Both the position numbers and the translations under genes were made by a program. A DNA stretch of 64,000 bases from UBA4416 sp036676295 (lineage in GTDB: Bacteria; Bacteroidota; Bacteroidia; B-17B0; Aurantibacillaceae), in assembly GCA_036676295.1 (NCBI GenBank), contig JAKFDE010000031.1, positions 124,001-188,000 of the forward strand. The letters are read 5' to 3'. Below the pieces are notes generated by a model, which saw nothing but the letters and a program-made list of their open reading frames with translations, made no database searches and was not told where the DNA came from. Shown here piece by piece: positions 35,096-46,300 of this stretch; positions within the stretch are counted from its first letter, which is position 1; each line of letters opens with the position of its first letter.

Positions 35096-35386
35096 TTAAA
35101 TATTAGCGTAAAAATCAATTACTTCGCCTGCCTTTAATGTGACAAAAGCTCGTTTTGAACGGTTTACGCGGCCTACTGCAATACCACGAGTGGTGTTACG
35201 AGTTTTTACTTTCCCTACGTATTGTTGAGTGTTAACAGATTCAACTTTTACACCGTACATTTTTTCAACAGCTTGTCTAATTTGTACTTTGTTGGCGCTT
35301 CTATCAACCACAAAACCATAGCGATTCAACTTCTCTGCCAAAGAAGTCATCTTTTCGGTGATGATTGGTTTTACTAATATTTCCAT
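35096..35386 (-). CDS. rplW: 50S ribosomal protein L23
   Basis: L23 (96 residues) is the docking site for trigger factor and SRP at the tunnel exit. It has KPIITEKMTSLAEKLNRYGF and the VEKMYGVKVESVNT core, and ends on a short beta segment. Confidence 0.97.
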   Translation of the reverse strand: MEILVKPIITEKMTSLAEKLNRYGFVVDRSANKVQIRQAVEKMYGVKVESVNTQQYVGKVKTRNTTRGIAVGRVNRSKRAFVTLKAGEVIDFYANI

Positions 35387-35387
35387 T

Positions 35388-36017
35388 TTATTTGTTTAAT
35401 AATGATTCTAATACTTTTACCGAACTTTCTTCTAAAATTAATGACTGAGCATTAACAATATCATAAGTGTTTAATTCAGACGCAGTTACAACTTTTGCAC
35501 CCTCTAAATTTCGGGACGACAAATATACATTAATATTTGAATCACCCAACACCAATAACGTTTTTTTATCAGATAGGTTTAAGTTTTTGATTAAATCTAC
35601 GTAATTTTTAGTTTTTGGAGCTTCGAATGTGAAATCTTCTAAAACTGTAATAGCGTTTTCTTTAGCTTTATATGTTAAAGCAGAGATACGAGCTAAAACT
35701 TTTACTTTTTTATTAATTTTAAAAGAGTAATCACGAGGACGAGGACCAAATGCACGACCACCACCTACGAATACAGGAGATTTCATTGAACCCGCACGAG
35801 CTCCACCTGTACCTTTTTGTTTCTTTAATTTTTTAGTCGTTCTTGAAACTTCAGCACGCTCTTTTGACTTGTGAGTTCCTTGACGTTGAGCAGCTAAATA
35901 GTGCTTTACATCTAGATATATACTATGATCGCTTGGTTCTGCGCCAAAAATCACATCGGTTAAATCTACCTTCTTAGCAGTCTTTTTCCCGCTTATGTTT
36001 AATACTTCTACTTGCAT
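35388..36017 (-). CDS. rplD: 50S ribosomal protein L4
   Basis: L4 (209 residues) has an internal loop reaching the exit-tunnel constriction, with the conserved KKQKGTGGARAGSMKSPVFV. In E. coli L4 represses the S10 operon. The start is 2 bases after the rplC stop region. Confidence 0.97.
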   Translation of the reverse strand: MQVEVLNISGKKTAKKVDLTDVIFGAEPSDHSIYLDVKHYLAAQRQGTHKSKERAEVSRTTKKLKKQKGTGGARAGSMKSPVFVGGGRAFGPRPRDYSFKINKKVKVLARISALTYKAKENAITVLEDFTFEAPKTKNYVDLIKNLNLSDKKTLLVLGDSNINVYLSSRNLEGAKVVTASELNTYDIVNAQSLILEESSVKVLESLLNK

Positions 36018-36019
36018 GA

Positions 36020-36637
36020 TTACTTCTCAATTATAACGTAAGACCCTTTAGCACCCGGAATAGAACCTTTGATTAACAATACGTTCTTTTCTGCCATTAT
36101 TTTAACTACTACCAAGTTTTGGATTTTCTTTCTGTCGCCACCCATTCTACCAGCCATACGCATACCTTTAAATACACGAGATGGATCTGAAGACGCTCCT
36201 AATGAACCTGGTGCTCTTTGACGATCATGTTGACCATGAGAAGAACCACCAACACCACCAAAACCGTGACGTTTTACTACACCTTGAAAACCTTTTCCTT
36301 TAGAAGTACCAACTACATCTACGAAGTCGCCTTCTGCAAACATATCTAATGTTACTACATCACCTAAATTTTTTGTTTCCTCAAAAGAACGGAATTCAAC
36401 AAGTTTACGTTTTGGGGTCGTTTTTGCTAATTCAAAGTGACCTTTCATTGCAGACGATGTGTGTTTTTCTTTCTTTTCATCGTAAGCTAACTGTAAAGCT
36501 GTGTAACCGTCTTTTTCATTGGTTTTTACTTGCGTAACAACGCAAGGACCTGCTTCTATAACTGTGCATGGCACATATTTGCCATTGGCATCGAAGAAAC
36601 TAGTCATTCCTATTTTTTTACCAATAATTCCAGACAT
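36020..36637 (-). CDS. rplC: 50S ribosomal protein L3
   Basis: L3 (205 residues) is an assembly initiator near the peptidyl transferase centre. The start is MSGIIGKKIGMTSFFDANGK. The central extension carries GGSSHGQHDRQRAPGSLGAS and RVFKGMRMAGRMGG. Confidence 0.97.
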   Translation of the reverse strand: MSGIIGKKIGMTSFFDANGKYVPCTVIEAGPCVVTQVKTNEKDGYTALQLAYDEKKEKHTSSAMKGHFELAKTTPKRKLVEFRSFEETKNLGDVVTLDMFAEGDFVDVVGTSKGKGFQGVVKRHGFGGVGGSSHGQHDRQRAPGSLGASSDPSRVFKGMRMAGRMGGDRKKIQNLVVVKIMAEKNVLLIKGSIPGAKGSYVIIEK

Positions 36638-36705
36638 TTGACTTTTTTGTTATTTTATTATTTACTAATTACTTATTTATTGTTTTTGTTAAAGAGAACA
36701 GAGGG

Positions 36706-37011
36706 TTAAACTTTGATCTCTACTTCTACTCCACTAGGTAATTCTAATTTCATTAAAGCATCAACAGTTTTAGAAGAAGAACTGTAGATATCTAATAAAC
36801 GCTTGTAATCACAAACTTGGAATTGCTCACGTGCTTTTTTGTTTACGTGTGGGGAACGTAACACGGTGAAAATTCTTTTATTAGTAGGTAATGGAATTGG
36901 ACCATTAACCACAGCTCCAGTCATTTTAACTGTTTTTACGATTTTCTCAGCAGATTTGTCAACCAAGTTGTAATCGTAAGATTTTAATTTAATTCTAATT
37001 CTTTGGCTCAT
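36706..37011 (-). CDS. rpsJ: 30S ribosomal protein S10
   Basis: S10 (101 residues, NusE) acts in the 30S head and in transcription antitermination with NusB. Family words are RIRIKLKSYDYNLVDKSAEK, PLPTNKRIFTVLRSPHVNKK and a C terminus ending in VEVEIKV. It directly follows fusA. No tuf gene lies between them. Confidence 0.97.
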   Translation of the reverse strand: MSQRIRIKLKSYDYNLVDKSAEKIVKTVKMTGAVVNGPIPLPTNKRIFTVLRSPHVNKKAREQFQVCDYKRLLDIYSSSSKTVDALMKLELPSGVEVEIKV

Positions 37012-37041
37012 ATAAAGAACGGTTTATGTTTGTGATTAATA

Positions 37042-39165
37042 TTAGTTAACTTTTTCTGTTTTACCTTTTGACTTTGCAATTACATCTGCCGCAATGTTAG
37101 CCGGAGCATCAGCATAGTGAGAGAATTCCATCGTTGAAGTAGCACGACCAGAAGTTAATGTACGTAATTGAGTTACGTAACCAAACATTTCTGATAATGG
37201 AACTTTAGCTTTAATAACTTGAGAGTTATTTTTAGAATCCATTCCTTCAATTTGTCCACGACGACGGTTTAAGTCACCTACTACATCACCCATGTTTACT
37301 TCTGGTGTTAATACCTCAACTTTCATGATCGGTTCCAATAATACCGGTTTACATTTCCCTAATGCTTCGCGGTAAGCTGAACGAGCACAAATCTCAAAAG
37401 ATAAAGAATCTGAATCGACTGCGTGGAAAGATCCGTCAATTAAACGAACTTTTAAGTTGTCTAAAGGATATCCAGCTAATACACCATTTAACATAGATGC
37501 TTTGAATCCTTTTTCAATAGATGGAATAAATTCACGAGGAATTGAACCACCGGTAATTTCATTAACAAATTGTAAATCTGATTTCGCTTTTTCTCTATCG
37601 AAGTCTGCATCAACAGGACCCAATACAACTTTAATATCAGCAAATTTACCACGACCACCAGTTTGTTTTTTGTATACTTCACGGTGTTCGTATGTTGCAG
37701 AGATAGACTCTTTGTAAGATACTTGTGGTTCACCTTGATTAACCTCAACCTTAAACTCACGTTTTAAACGGTCGATGATAATTTCTAAGTGTAACTCACC
37801 CATACCTGAGATAATGGTTTGACCAGAATCTTCATCCGTGTGAACACGGAACGTTGGATCTTCTTCTGCTAATTTATTTAAACCTACCCCTAAACGATCT
37901 AAGTCTCCTTGAGTTTTAGGCTCAATAGCTAAACCGATTACAGGCTCAGGGAAATTCATTGCTTCTAATACGATCGGATGTTTTTCATCACATAAAGTAT
38001 CACCGGTACGGATATCTTTGAAACCTACTGCAGCTCCAATATCACCTGCCTCTAAAAATTCAACAGGGTTTTGTTTGTTTGCGTGCATTTGGAAGATACG
38101 AGAGATACGCTCTTTATTTCCTGAACGAGTGTTCAATACATAAGAACCTGCATCTAAACGACCAGAATAAGCACGGAAGAAACACAAACGACCTACGAAT
38201 GGATCAGTTGCGATCTTAAATGCTAAAGCTGTAAATGGCTCTTTAACGTCTGGTCTGCGAGAAACTTCTTCTCCAGTATCAGGGTTAGTACCTTTAGTAA
38301 CTTCTTTATCCATTGGAGACGGCATTAATTCCATCACCAAATCCAACATAGTTTGTACACCTTTGTTTTTGAAAGATGAACCACAAACCATAGGAACAAT
38401 TTTATTTGCAACGCAAGCTTTACGCAATGCATCTAATACTTCTCTTTCAGTGATAGTTTCAGGAGCGTCAAAAAACTTCTCCATGATCTTGTCATCAAAT
38501 TCAGAAACAGCTTCCAACATTTTTTCTCTCCACTCAGTAGCTTCTTCTAATAAATCAGCAGGAATTGGAACTTCTTGGAAAGTCATTCCTTTATCATGCT
38601 CATTCCAAACAATACCACGGAAGTTAATTAAATCAACTACCCCAATAAAGTTTTCTTCAGCACCGATTGGGATTTGAAGAGGAACTGCATTACCACCTAA
38701 AATTTCGCGAGTTTGTTTAACTACTTTTAAGAAATCTGCACCTTGACGGTCCATTTTATTAACGAAACCTAAACGAGTTACATTGTAGTTATCAGCTAAA
38801 CGCCAGTTAGTTTCAGATTGAGGCTCAACACCATCAACAGCTGAAAATAAGAAAACTAAACCATCTAATACACGTAATGAACGGTTTACCTCAACTGTAA
38901 AGTCAACGTGGCCCGGTGTATCAATGATGTTAATTTTGTATTGATTATCTCTGTATTTCCAAAAACAGGTAGTAGCAGCAGAAGTAATGGTAATACCACG
39001 CTCTTGCTCTTGCGCCATCCAATCCATTGTTGCAGCACCTTCGTGCACTTCACCAATTTTATGGTTTACACCTGTGTAGTAAAGGATACGCTCTGTTGTT
39101 GTTGTTTTACCAGCATCAATATGCGCAGCAATACCAATATTTCTTGTATATCTTAAATCGCTCAT
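37042..39165 (-). CDS. fusA: Elongation factor G
   Basis: This translocase GTPase has 707 residues. The G domain has G1 AHIDAGKTTTTER, G2 RGITI, G3 DTPGHVDF and G4 NKMD. Domains II-V follow, with GMGELHLEIIIDRLKREF in domain III and the basic loop of domain IV (GGSIPREFIPSIEKGF). It lies between rpsG and rpsJ in the merged str-S10 operon. Confidence 0.98.
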   Translation of the reverse strand: MSDLRYTRNIGIAAHIDAGKTTTTERILYYTGVNHKIGEVHEGAATMDWMAQEQERGITITSAATTCFWKYRDNQYKINIIDTPGHVDFTVEVNRSLRVLDGLVFLFSAVDGVEPQSETNWRLADNYNVTRLGFVNKMDRQGADFLKVVKQTREILGGNAVPLQIPIGAEENFIGVVDLINFRGIVWNEHDKGMTFQEVPIPADLLEEATEWREKMLEAVSEFDDKIMEKFFDAPETITEREVLDALRKACVANKIVPMVCGSSFKNKGVQTMLDLVMELMPSPMDKEVTKGTNPDTGEEVSRRPDVKEPFTALAFKIATDPFVGRLCFFRAYSGRLDAGSYVLNTRSGNKERISRIFQMHANKQNPVEFLEAGDIGAAVGFKDIRTGDTLCDEKHPIVLEAMNFPEPVIGLAIEPKTQGDLDRLGVGLNKLAEEDPTFRVHTDEDSGQTIISGMGELHLEIIIDRLKREFKVEVNQGEPQVSYKESISATYEHREVYKKQTGGRGKFADIKVVLGPVDADFDREKAKSDLQFVNEITGGSIPREFIPSIEKGFKASMLNGVLAGYPLDNLKVRLIDGSFHAVDSDSLSFEICARSAYREALGKCKPVLLEPIMKVEVLTPEVNMGDVVGDLNRRRGQIEGMDSKNNSQVIKAKVPLSEMFGYVTQLRTLTSGRATSTMEFSHYADAPANIAADVIAKSKGKTEKVN

Positions 39166-39171
39166 TATTAA

Positions 39172-39639
39172 TTAGAATCTGAAATGTGAAAATGCTTTGT
39201 TAGCTTCTGCCATTTTATGAATGTCTTCTTTCTTTTTGAAAGCTGCACCTTCTTCTTTAGAAGCAGAAACGATCTCTCCGGCTAATTTTTGAGCCATTGA
39301 TTTTTCGTTACGTTTACGAGCGTAAGTGATCATCCATTTAATAGCTAAAGCTAATTTTCTTTCCGGACGAACCTCAGAAGGAATTTGGAAAGTTGCTCCA
39401 CCTACACGACGAGAACGAACCTCAACTTGAGGCGTTACGTTAGCAAGTCCTTTTTTGAAGATCTCTAATCCATCTTCGTTAGTACGTTTTGCAACAATCT
39501 CTAAACAGTCATGAAATATTTTAGATGCGGTATTCTTTTTACCGTCATACATTAAACTGTTTAAAAAACGAGTTACCAAAATATCATTATAAATTGGATC
39601 TGGTAACAAGATTCTTTTTTTAGCGGTTGATTTTCTCAT
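39172..39639 (-). CDS. rpsG: 30S ribosomal protein S7
   Basis: S7 (155 residues) initiates assembly of the 30S head and lines the E site. Motifs include LLPDPIYNDILVTRFLNSLM, VEVRSRRVGGATFQIPSEVR and the C-terminal KMAEANKAFSHFRF. Confidence 0.98.
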   Translation of the reverse strand: MRKSTAKKRILLPDPIYNDILVTRFLNSLMYDGKKNTASKIFHDCLEIVAKRTNEDGLEIFKKGLANVTPQVEVRSRRVGGATFQIPSEVRPERKLALAIKWMITYARKRNEKSMAQKLAGEIVSASKEEGAAFKKKEDIHKMAEANKAFSHFRF

Positions 39640-39669
39640 TGTATAAAATCTACTTAAATTTTCTTAATA

Positions 39670-40083
39670 TTATTTTTTCTTAGCGCCTTTTGCCGGAGCT
39701 ACAACAGCACCTGCCTTAGGACGTTTAGTTCCGTATTTAGAACGTTGTTGTTTTCTACCTTCAACACCTGCGGTATCCAAAGATCCACGAACGATATGAT
39801 AACGAACTCCCGGTAAATCCTTAACACGACCACCGCGTACCAATACGATACTGTGTTCTTGCAAGTTATGACCTTCTCCTGGAATGTAAGCAATGATCTC
39901 TTGCTTATTCGTTAAACGTACCTTCGCTACTTTTCGCATAGCTGAGTTAGGTTTTTTAGGGGTTGTTGTGTACACACGAGTACAAACACCACGGCGTTGT
40001 GGACATGAATCCAAAGCGGCCGATTTACTTTTGTTAGGAGCTTTATAGCGTCCTTTTCTTACTAATTGCGATATTGTAGGCAT
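39670..40083 (-). CDS. rpsL: 30S ribosomal protein S12
   Basis: S12 (137 residues) controls decoding accuracy. Conserved words are TTPKKPNSAMRKVAKVRL and VRGGRVKDLPGVRYHIVRG. The lysines where streptomycin-resistance changes fall (K44 in KPNSA, K88 in VKDLPG) are wild type. A short Ala/Lys tail extends the C terminus. It is the first gene of the operon, 57-60 bases after the predicted transcription start. Confidence 0.98.
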   Translation of the reverse strand: MPTISQLVRKGRYKAPNKSKSAALDSCPQRRGVCTRVYTTTPKKPNSAMRKVAKVRLTNKQEIIAYIPGEGHNLQEHSIVLVRGGRVKDLPGVRYHIVRGSLDTAGVEGRKQQRSKYGTKRPKAGAVVAPAKGAKKK

Positions 40084-40146
40084 CTTAAATCCTCTGTATT
40101 ACTTGATTTTACTATAATTTACGCGTTCTCCCCTTTTTGGGGACGG

Positions 40147-40177
40147 CAAAGATATGATTATTTTCTTCATCAACAAA
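40147..40177 (-). promoter_or_regulatory. Promoter of the rpsL-to-rplQ ribosomal operon
   Basis: On the minus strand TTTG (40177-40174), exactly 19 bases, then TATCTTTG (40154-40147) matches the Bacteroidota -33/-7 consensus (TTTG-N19-TAnnTTTG). The leader of about 57 bases to the rpsL ATG contains a small CCCC-AAAAA-GGGG hairpin. An ATCAACA-T7-GTTGAT inverted repeat overlaps the -33 region. Confidence 0.75.
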
Positions 40178-40310
40178 AAAAATGTTGATAAAAATTTAAG
40201 AATATTGACATTTTTTACTATTCTACCCTTTTTGTTCATAAAAACCACTAAAGATTTCCAGATTATACTTTTTGCGGCTTTAGCCTAAAAAATATTTAGA
40301 TTAACCTTTT

Positions 40311-40346
40311 TAAATAAAAAAAGCCTTCTCTGTTTAGAGAAGGCTT
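40311..40346 (-). terminator. Terminator of the 2594-residue surface protein gene
   Basis: AAGCCTTCTC and GAGAAGGCTT form a 10-base stem around a six-base loop. It is followed on the minus strand by a run of T, and lies 24 bases after the gene's stop codon. Confidence 0.88.
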
Positions 40347-40369
40347 CAAATATAAAACTTAAAATGCTA

Positions 40370-43300
40370 TTATCTGAACAGATTTAATGATCCGTGTTGT
40401 TCAATTTTGGTACTATCAAAACCAGTGGCTTCAACAAAGAAGAAATAAGTTCCACTAGGCACTAGGGCGCCGTTTCCTACTTTTCCATCCCATGCAGCTC
40501 TATCGCCAGAGAATTCATATAATTTTTCTCCCCAACGATTAAAGATCTGTAATGAAATTTCCTTTACACCTGTTGATTTAATTGTGAACACGTCATTCAC
40601 TTCATCATCATTTGGAGTGAAAACATTTGGTATTTCTATAGTTAATCCATCGTTTACAACAATAGTTACATAGGCCGTATCTGCACAGGAGCCTGATGAG
40701 GCAATCAATGTAACAACATAAGTACCGTTTGTTGTGAAAATGTTACTTGGGTTTTGTAAACCAGAAACATTACCATCTCCAAATGTCCAATTGTAAGTTG
40801 TTGCTCCAACACTTGCATCTGTAAAATTAACTGTTAATGGTGTTGTCCCAGTAGTTGGATCAGCTGTCATGGCAGCAGTTACATTATTTTGTGTAATATT
40901 TACAGTAGCTGTTGACGAACAACCACTACCATTATCTGTTACCGTTAATGTATAAACTCCTGTTTGATTAACAATAGGTGTTGCAGTATTACTTCCACTT
41001 ACAATTCCCGATCCCGACCAACTATAACTAACTGCGTTAGTAGATGTAGTTGATCCTAATAAAGCAATTGTTGGCGTGCCACAAGGAATTGTTGCATCAG
41101 CACCAGCATTTGCAGAAGGAATTGCAGAAGAACCTGCTAACGTTATTGTTTGGGAATTTGTACATCCTGTAATAGCATCGGTTACTGTTACAATATAATC
41201 GCCTGCTACAGTAGCAATAACAGGGTTTGTGGCAGGTCCGCCCGGCGTAGACCAGGTTGGGGTATCTGTAGTGCTAACCGCAGCACTTAAGCCAACAGTT
41301 GGAGAAGCACAACTAATGACAGTGCTTGTAGAAGTAACCGTAATTGTTGGTAAAGCATTATTAAGGGTTACACTAGATGTTGCTGTTGCAGAACAACCAT
41401 TTGCTGCATTTAATACAGATACCGTATAATCACCAGCACCATTTACGTCGATAGAAGTACCGTTAACTCCACCAATAATCGAAGCGCCCGTCCATGTATA
41501 ATTTACAGTTGCCGGCGTTACAGTGCTCGAAATAGTCACTGAAGGTGTATTACAAGTAATCGTTTGATTAGGTGTGATCGAAATTACAGGAATAGTGTTA
41601 TCCAAAGCTACATTAATAGTTGCAAAAGTTGAACAACCGTTACTAGCAGTAATTGTAGCATTATAAGTACCTTGAGTATCAAATTCAGGATTTGCACCAC
41701 CTGTTACAGGGGTTGGATTCCAAGTGTAAGACAACGTTGTATTTGTTGAAGTAATCGCTGAAGTTAATAATGTATTTGTACAAGTAATGCTTAAGCTTGT
41801 AGCCGAAACAGAAACAGTTGGCACACCTGAATCAGGAATGATCTGCACTGTATTTTGTCCAACTGCAGTAGAACAACCATTTGTAGAATTAGTTACTTGT
41901 AAAGTAAATATTCCACTACCATTTGCTACTGGATTTGCAATAGTTGTGTTATCCAATGAGCCTGTTCCCGGAGCAGTCCATGAATAAGTTACACCTGTTG
42001 TAGGATTAGTAACTGCACTAAACTGAACAGTAGGTGTTGCACAAGTAGTAGTATAAGATGTAGGAGACAATGTTACCGAAGGAACTACATTATCAATTGG
42101 AACATTGATCGTTGAAGTACCAACGCAACCATTGGTTGTATTAGTAACACTTAAGGTAAATACACCGCCGGTATTCACATCAGCATTTTGGAGATTCACT
42201 GAGCTTGTTATCCCTGTACCTGTCCAAGTGTACGTTACTCCACTTGAAGGAGTACTGTTAATTGTTAAGCTAGGTGTTGTACAAGTAATAGAGCCTGTTG
42301 GAGCAATAGTAGGTGTAATGACCGTTGTGTTTTCAGAAACTGTAATTGGAACTGTAACTGAACACATTGATAAAGTATTAGTTACTACAACAGAATATGT
42401 TCCTGGTCCATTTACGGTAGCGGTTGCTGTTGTAGCTCCGCCTGTGATCGCAGGCCCCGTCCATGAATATGTAACAGGAGAAGTAGTTGTTGTGGCTACT
42501 ACCTGAGCTGTAGTAGTTGTACAAGTAATAATATTTGTACTAGACGTTGTAACTGTTGGGAATCCTGCACTTGGCACCACCTGAGTAGTTCCTGTATTAG
42601 TACAAGCATTCGCCGGATCAGTTACCGTTAATGTATAAATATTCGCTGTAGAAGTTGTTGCGGTATAACTATTAGCTCCTGTTGATACGCCACCAGTCCA
42701 AACAGGTGTACACGTAGATGGATTAGCAGATCCAATTAAAGTTACAGTTGGTGCAGCACATGTAATTGTTTGGCTTGCAGGCATTGTTATTCCTGGCGTT
42801 ACTGTATTTTGTGTTACAGCAATGCTTCCGCTCGCTACACAATTATTGCTTGTATTTGTTACCGTATAATTAAATGTACCCGGTTGGTTAACGGTAATCG
42901 TACTAATATTAGTTGCAGATGTGATACCTGTTCCTGACCAGATATAAGAAACTGGAGTAACAGTAGTAGTTGCGCTAGCATTAACAGATGTCAATGTACA
43001 ATTTAAAACGCTTGGTGTATTTGTAACTACAGTTGGAGCAACCGTATTTTGAATCACCCCTATTGTAACCGTAGATGAACATAATGACAAGGTATTTGTT
43101 ACCACAACCGTATATTGCCCAGGAGCATTTACTGTTGCTGAAGCTGTTGTAGCCCCTCCTGTAATACCAGGGCCTGTCCAGCTATAAGAAACCGGAGTCA
43201 TTGTTGTAGAAGCTATAACTTGAGCAGTAGAAGCTGTACACGATAATGAATTAGTAACGGAAGTTGAGGCAGTAGGCACACCTGCACTTGGAGAAACTAC

Positions 43301-46300
43301 TGTTGTTCCTGTATTTGTACAATTATTTGCCGGATCAGTTACAGTTAAAGTGTAAGTATTAGGTGATGATGCTGTGGCTGTATAGCTATTAACACCGCTA
43401 GATACCCCACCCGTCCATACCGGAGTACAAGTTGATGGATTAGCAGAAGCTATCATTGTTACTGTTGGTGCGGCACAAGTTATGGTTTGAGTGCCAGGCA
43501 TTGTAACTGTTGGTACAGTTGTATTTTGAGTAACTGCAACCGTATTACTTGTTTTACAATTATTATTTGTATCAGTAACAGTATAACTAAATGTACCTCC
43601 CTGATTTACTGTGATTGGGTTAACATTTGTAGCTGAAGTAATACCCGTACCTGACCAATTATAAGATACCGGTGTTGTAGTAGTACTAGCTGTTACATTC
43701 ACAGTTGTTGTTGTACAATTTAATGAACCTGAAGGTGTAGCTGAAACTACCGGAGCTACGGTATTTTGAGTAATAGAAGTGGTTGCTGTATTTGTACAAC
43801 TATTTACCGTACTTGTAACTAATAAAGTATAAGTTCCAGGACCATTTACTACAGCTATTGAATTCGTAGTTGCTCCGGTTAAACTTGGACCGCTCCATTG
43901 ATAGGTCACTCCTGTTGATGGGCCTCCTGTTAAAGCAGCTGTTGTTGTTGAACAAGTTAAAGTTGAACTATTTGTTGCAGTTGGACTTGGAGGCGTTATA
44001 TCTTGAGCAACAACTGTTTGTGCTGTATTTGTACAACCTGTAACGGCACTGGTAACAACTAATACATAGGTTCCTGGTCCGTTAACGATTGCTGTTGAAT
44101 TCGTAGTAGCACCAGTTAAACTTGGGCCACTCCATTGATAGGTAACTCCTGTTGATGGGCCTCCTGTTAAAACAGCAGTTGTTGTTGTACAAGTTAAAGT
44201 TGTACTATTTGATGCGGTACCATTAGGTGAAGAATAATCTGTACCTACTGTTGTTGTAGCTGTATTAGTACAACTATTTACTGTACTTGTAACCAACAAA
44301 GTATAAGTTCCAGGGCCAGTTGCTGAAGCAGTTGAATTAGTAGTTACTCCGGTTAAACTTGGGCCGCTCCATTGATAGGTCACTCCACTTCCCGGACCGC
44401 CATTTAAAGTTACAGTAGTTACTGAACATGTTAAAACAGTTGGGCTCGTCGCCGTTGGGCTTGGAGGTGTAATATTTTGGGTTACAGTAGTTACTGCAGT
44501 ATTGGTACAACTGTTTACTACATCTGTTACTAATAACGTATAAGTTCCGGGGCCGGTTGCTGAAGCAGTTGAATTAGTTGTTGCTCCAGTTAAACTTGGG
44601 CCGCTCCATTGATAGGTCACTCCACTTCCCGGACCGCCATTTAAAGTTACAGTAGTTACTGAACATGTTAAAATGGTTGGACTGGTAGCTGTTGGACTTG
44701 GAGGTGTAACATTTTGGGTGACGGTAGTTACTGCAGTATTGGTACAACCGTTTACTGCATCTGTCACTAATAATGTATAGGTTCCAGGGCCGGTTGCTGA
44801 AGCAGTTGAATTAGTTGTTACTCCGGTTAAACTTGGCCCACTCCATTGATAAGTTACTCCACTTCCCGGGCCGCCATTTAAAGTTACAGTAGTTACTGAA
44901 CATGTTAAAATGGTTGGACTGGTAGCCGTTGGACTTGGAGGTGTAATATTTTGAGTTAAATTAGTAGTAGCCGTATTCGTACAGCCATTTACCGTACTTG
45001 TAACTAATAAAGTATAAGTTCCCGGACCATTTGCTACTGCTGTTGAATTAGTAGTTGCTCCGGTTAAACTTGGACCGCTCCATTGATAAGTGACCCCACT
45101 AGATGGCCCTCCTGTTAATGTAGCGGTAGTTGTAAGGCAAGTTAACGTTGCATTATTAGTAGCCGTTGGGCTTGGAGGTGTAGTATTTGTAGGAACAAAA
45201 ACTGTAATAGACGACGTACACATTGAAGCTGTATTAGTAACAACCGCTGAATAAGTACCACTAGCATTTACTGCAATAACTGATGTTGTTGCTCCACTGG
45301 TTATGCCAGTACCTGTCCAACTGTATGTATTGCCGGCAGGTGTACTAGATAATGTAACCTGAGCAGTAGCTAAAGCACAAGTAATTGAATTTGAGATCAC
45401 AGGACTTGAAACAATAGGTAAACCTGCACTTGGACTCACTGTCACAGATGCTGCTGCTGTACAACCATTTGCTGGGTTAGTAACGGTTAAAGTATAAACA
45501 TTAGATGATGATGCTGTGGCGGTATAACTATTAGCTCCTGAAGAAACCCCTCCTGTCCACACCGGGGTACAGGTTGATGGAGTTGCAGAACCTGTCATTG
45601 TTACAGTTGGAGCAGCACAAGTGATTGTTTGAGTTCCTGAAACTGTTAATGTAGGTGCTGTGGTATTTTGAGTAACAGCTTGGCTACCTGTGGTTTTACA
45701 ACCATTTGAAGTATTAGTTACTGTATAATTAAAAGTACCAGGCTGATTAACAGTAATAGTTCCTGTTGTACCACCTGCCGTAATACCTGTTCCCGACCAA
45801 GTGTACGAAACAGGATTTGTTGTTGTGGTTGCACTTGCATTAACAGATGTTAAAGTACAGTTTAAAATTCCGGATACTGTAGGTGTAACGACTGGTGCAA
45901 CCGTATTTTGAGTAATAGCTACAGTTGCCGGAGGAGAAGTACATCCTAATGTAGAGGTTACAGCTAAGCTATATGTGCCAGCAGTATTCACTATAGGAGT
46001 TGCTGTAGTTGAGCCCGAAACTATTCCCGGACCTGTCCAAGAATATGTTCCGCCACCTGAACCAGAAAGAGATAATGTATTAGTAGTACAAGTTAAAGTT
46101 CCTCCTGTTCCTGCATTAGCTGTTGGAACCGGGTTAACAGTTATATTTCTTACAGCTGTTGTAGTACAACCGGCTGCTGACGATGCATTTACTGTATAAG
46201 TTAAAGTTCCTGTAGTAGTTGGTGTAGCACTAACATTAGCTCCAGAAGTAGAACTTAAACCACCATTAGTAGGATTAGTCCAAGTATAGGTATTAGCAGT

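Noticed and set aside
40160..40200. ATCAACA...TGTTGAT inverted repeat considered as an operator for the ribosomal operon
   Set aside because: It overlaps the -33 box, but it is AT-rich with a T8 centre and no known regulator site. It is noted with the promoter and not claimed as an operator.
43765..45190. Regular 237-base repeats considered as a CRISPR-like array
   Set aside because: The units are contiguous, in frame and code for Ig-like domains with no unique spacers, so it is a coding tandem repeat.
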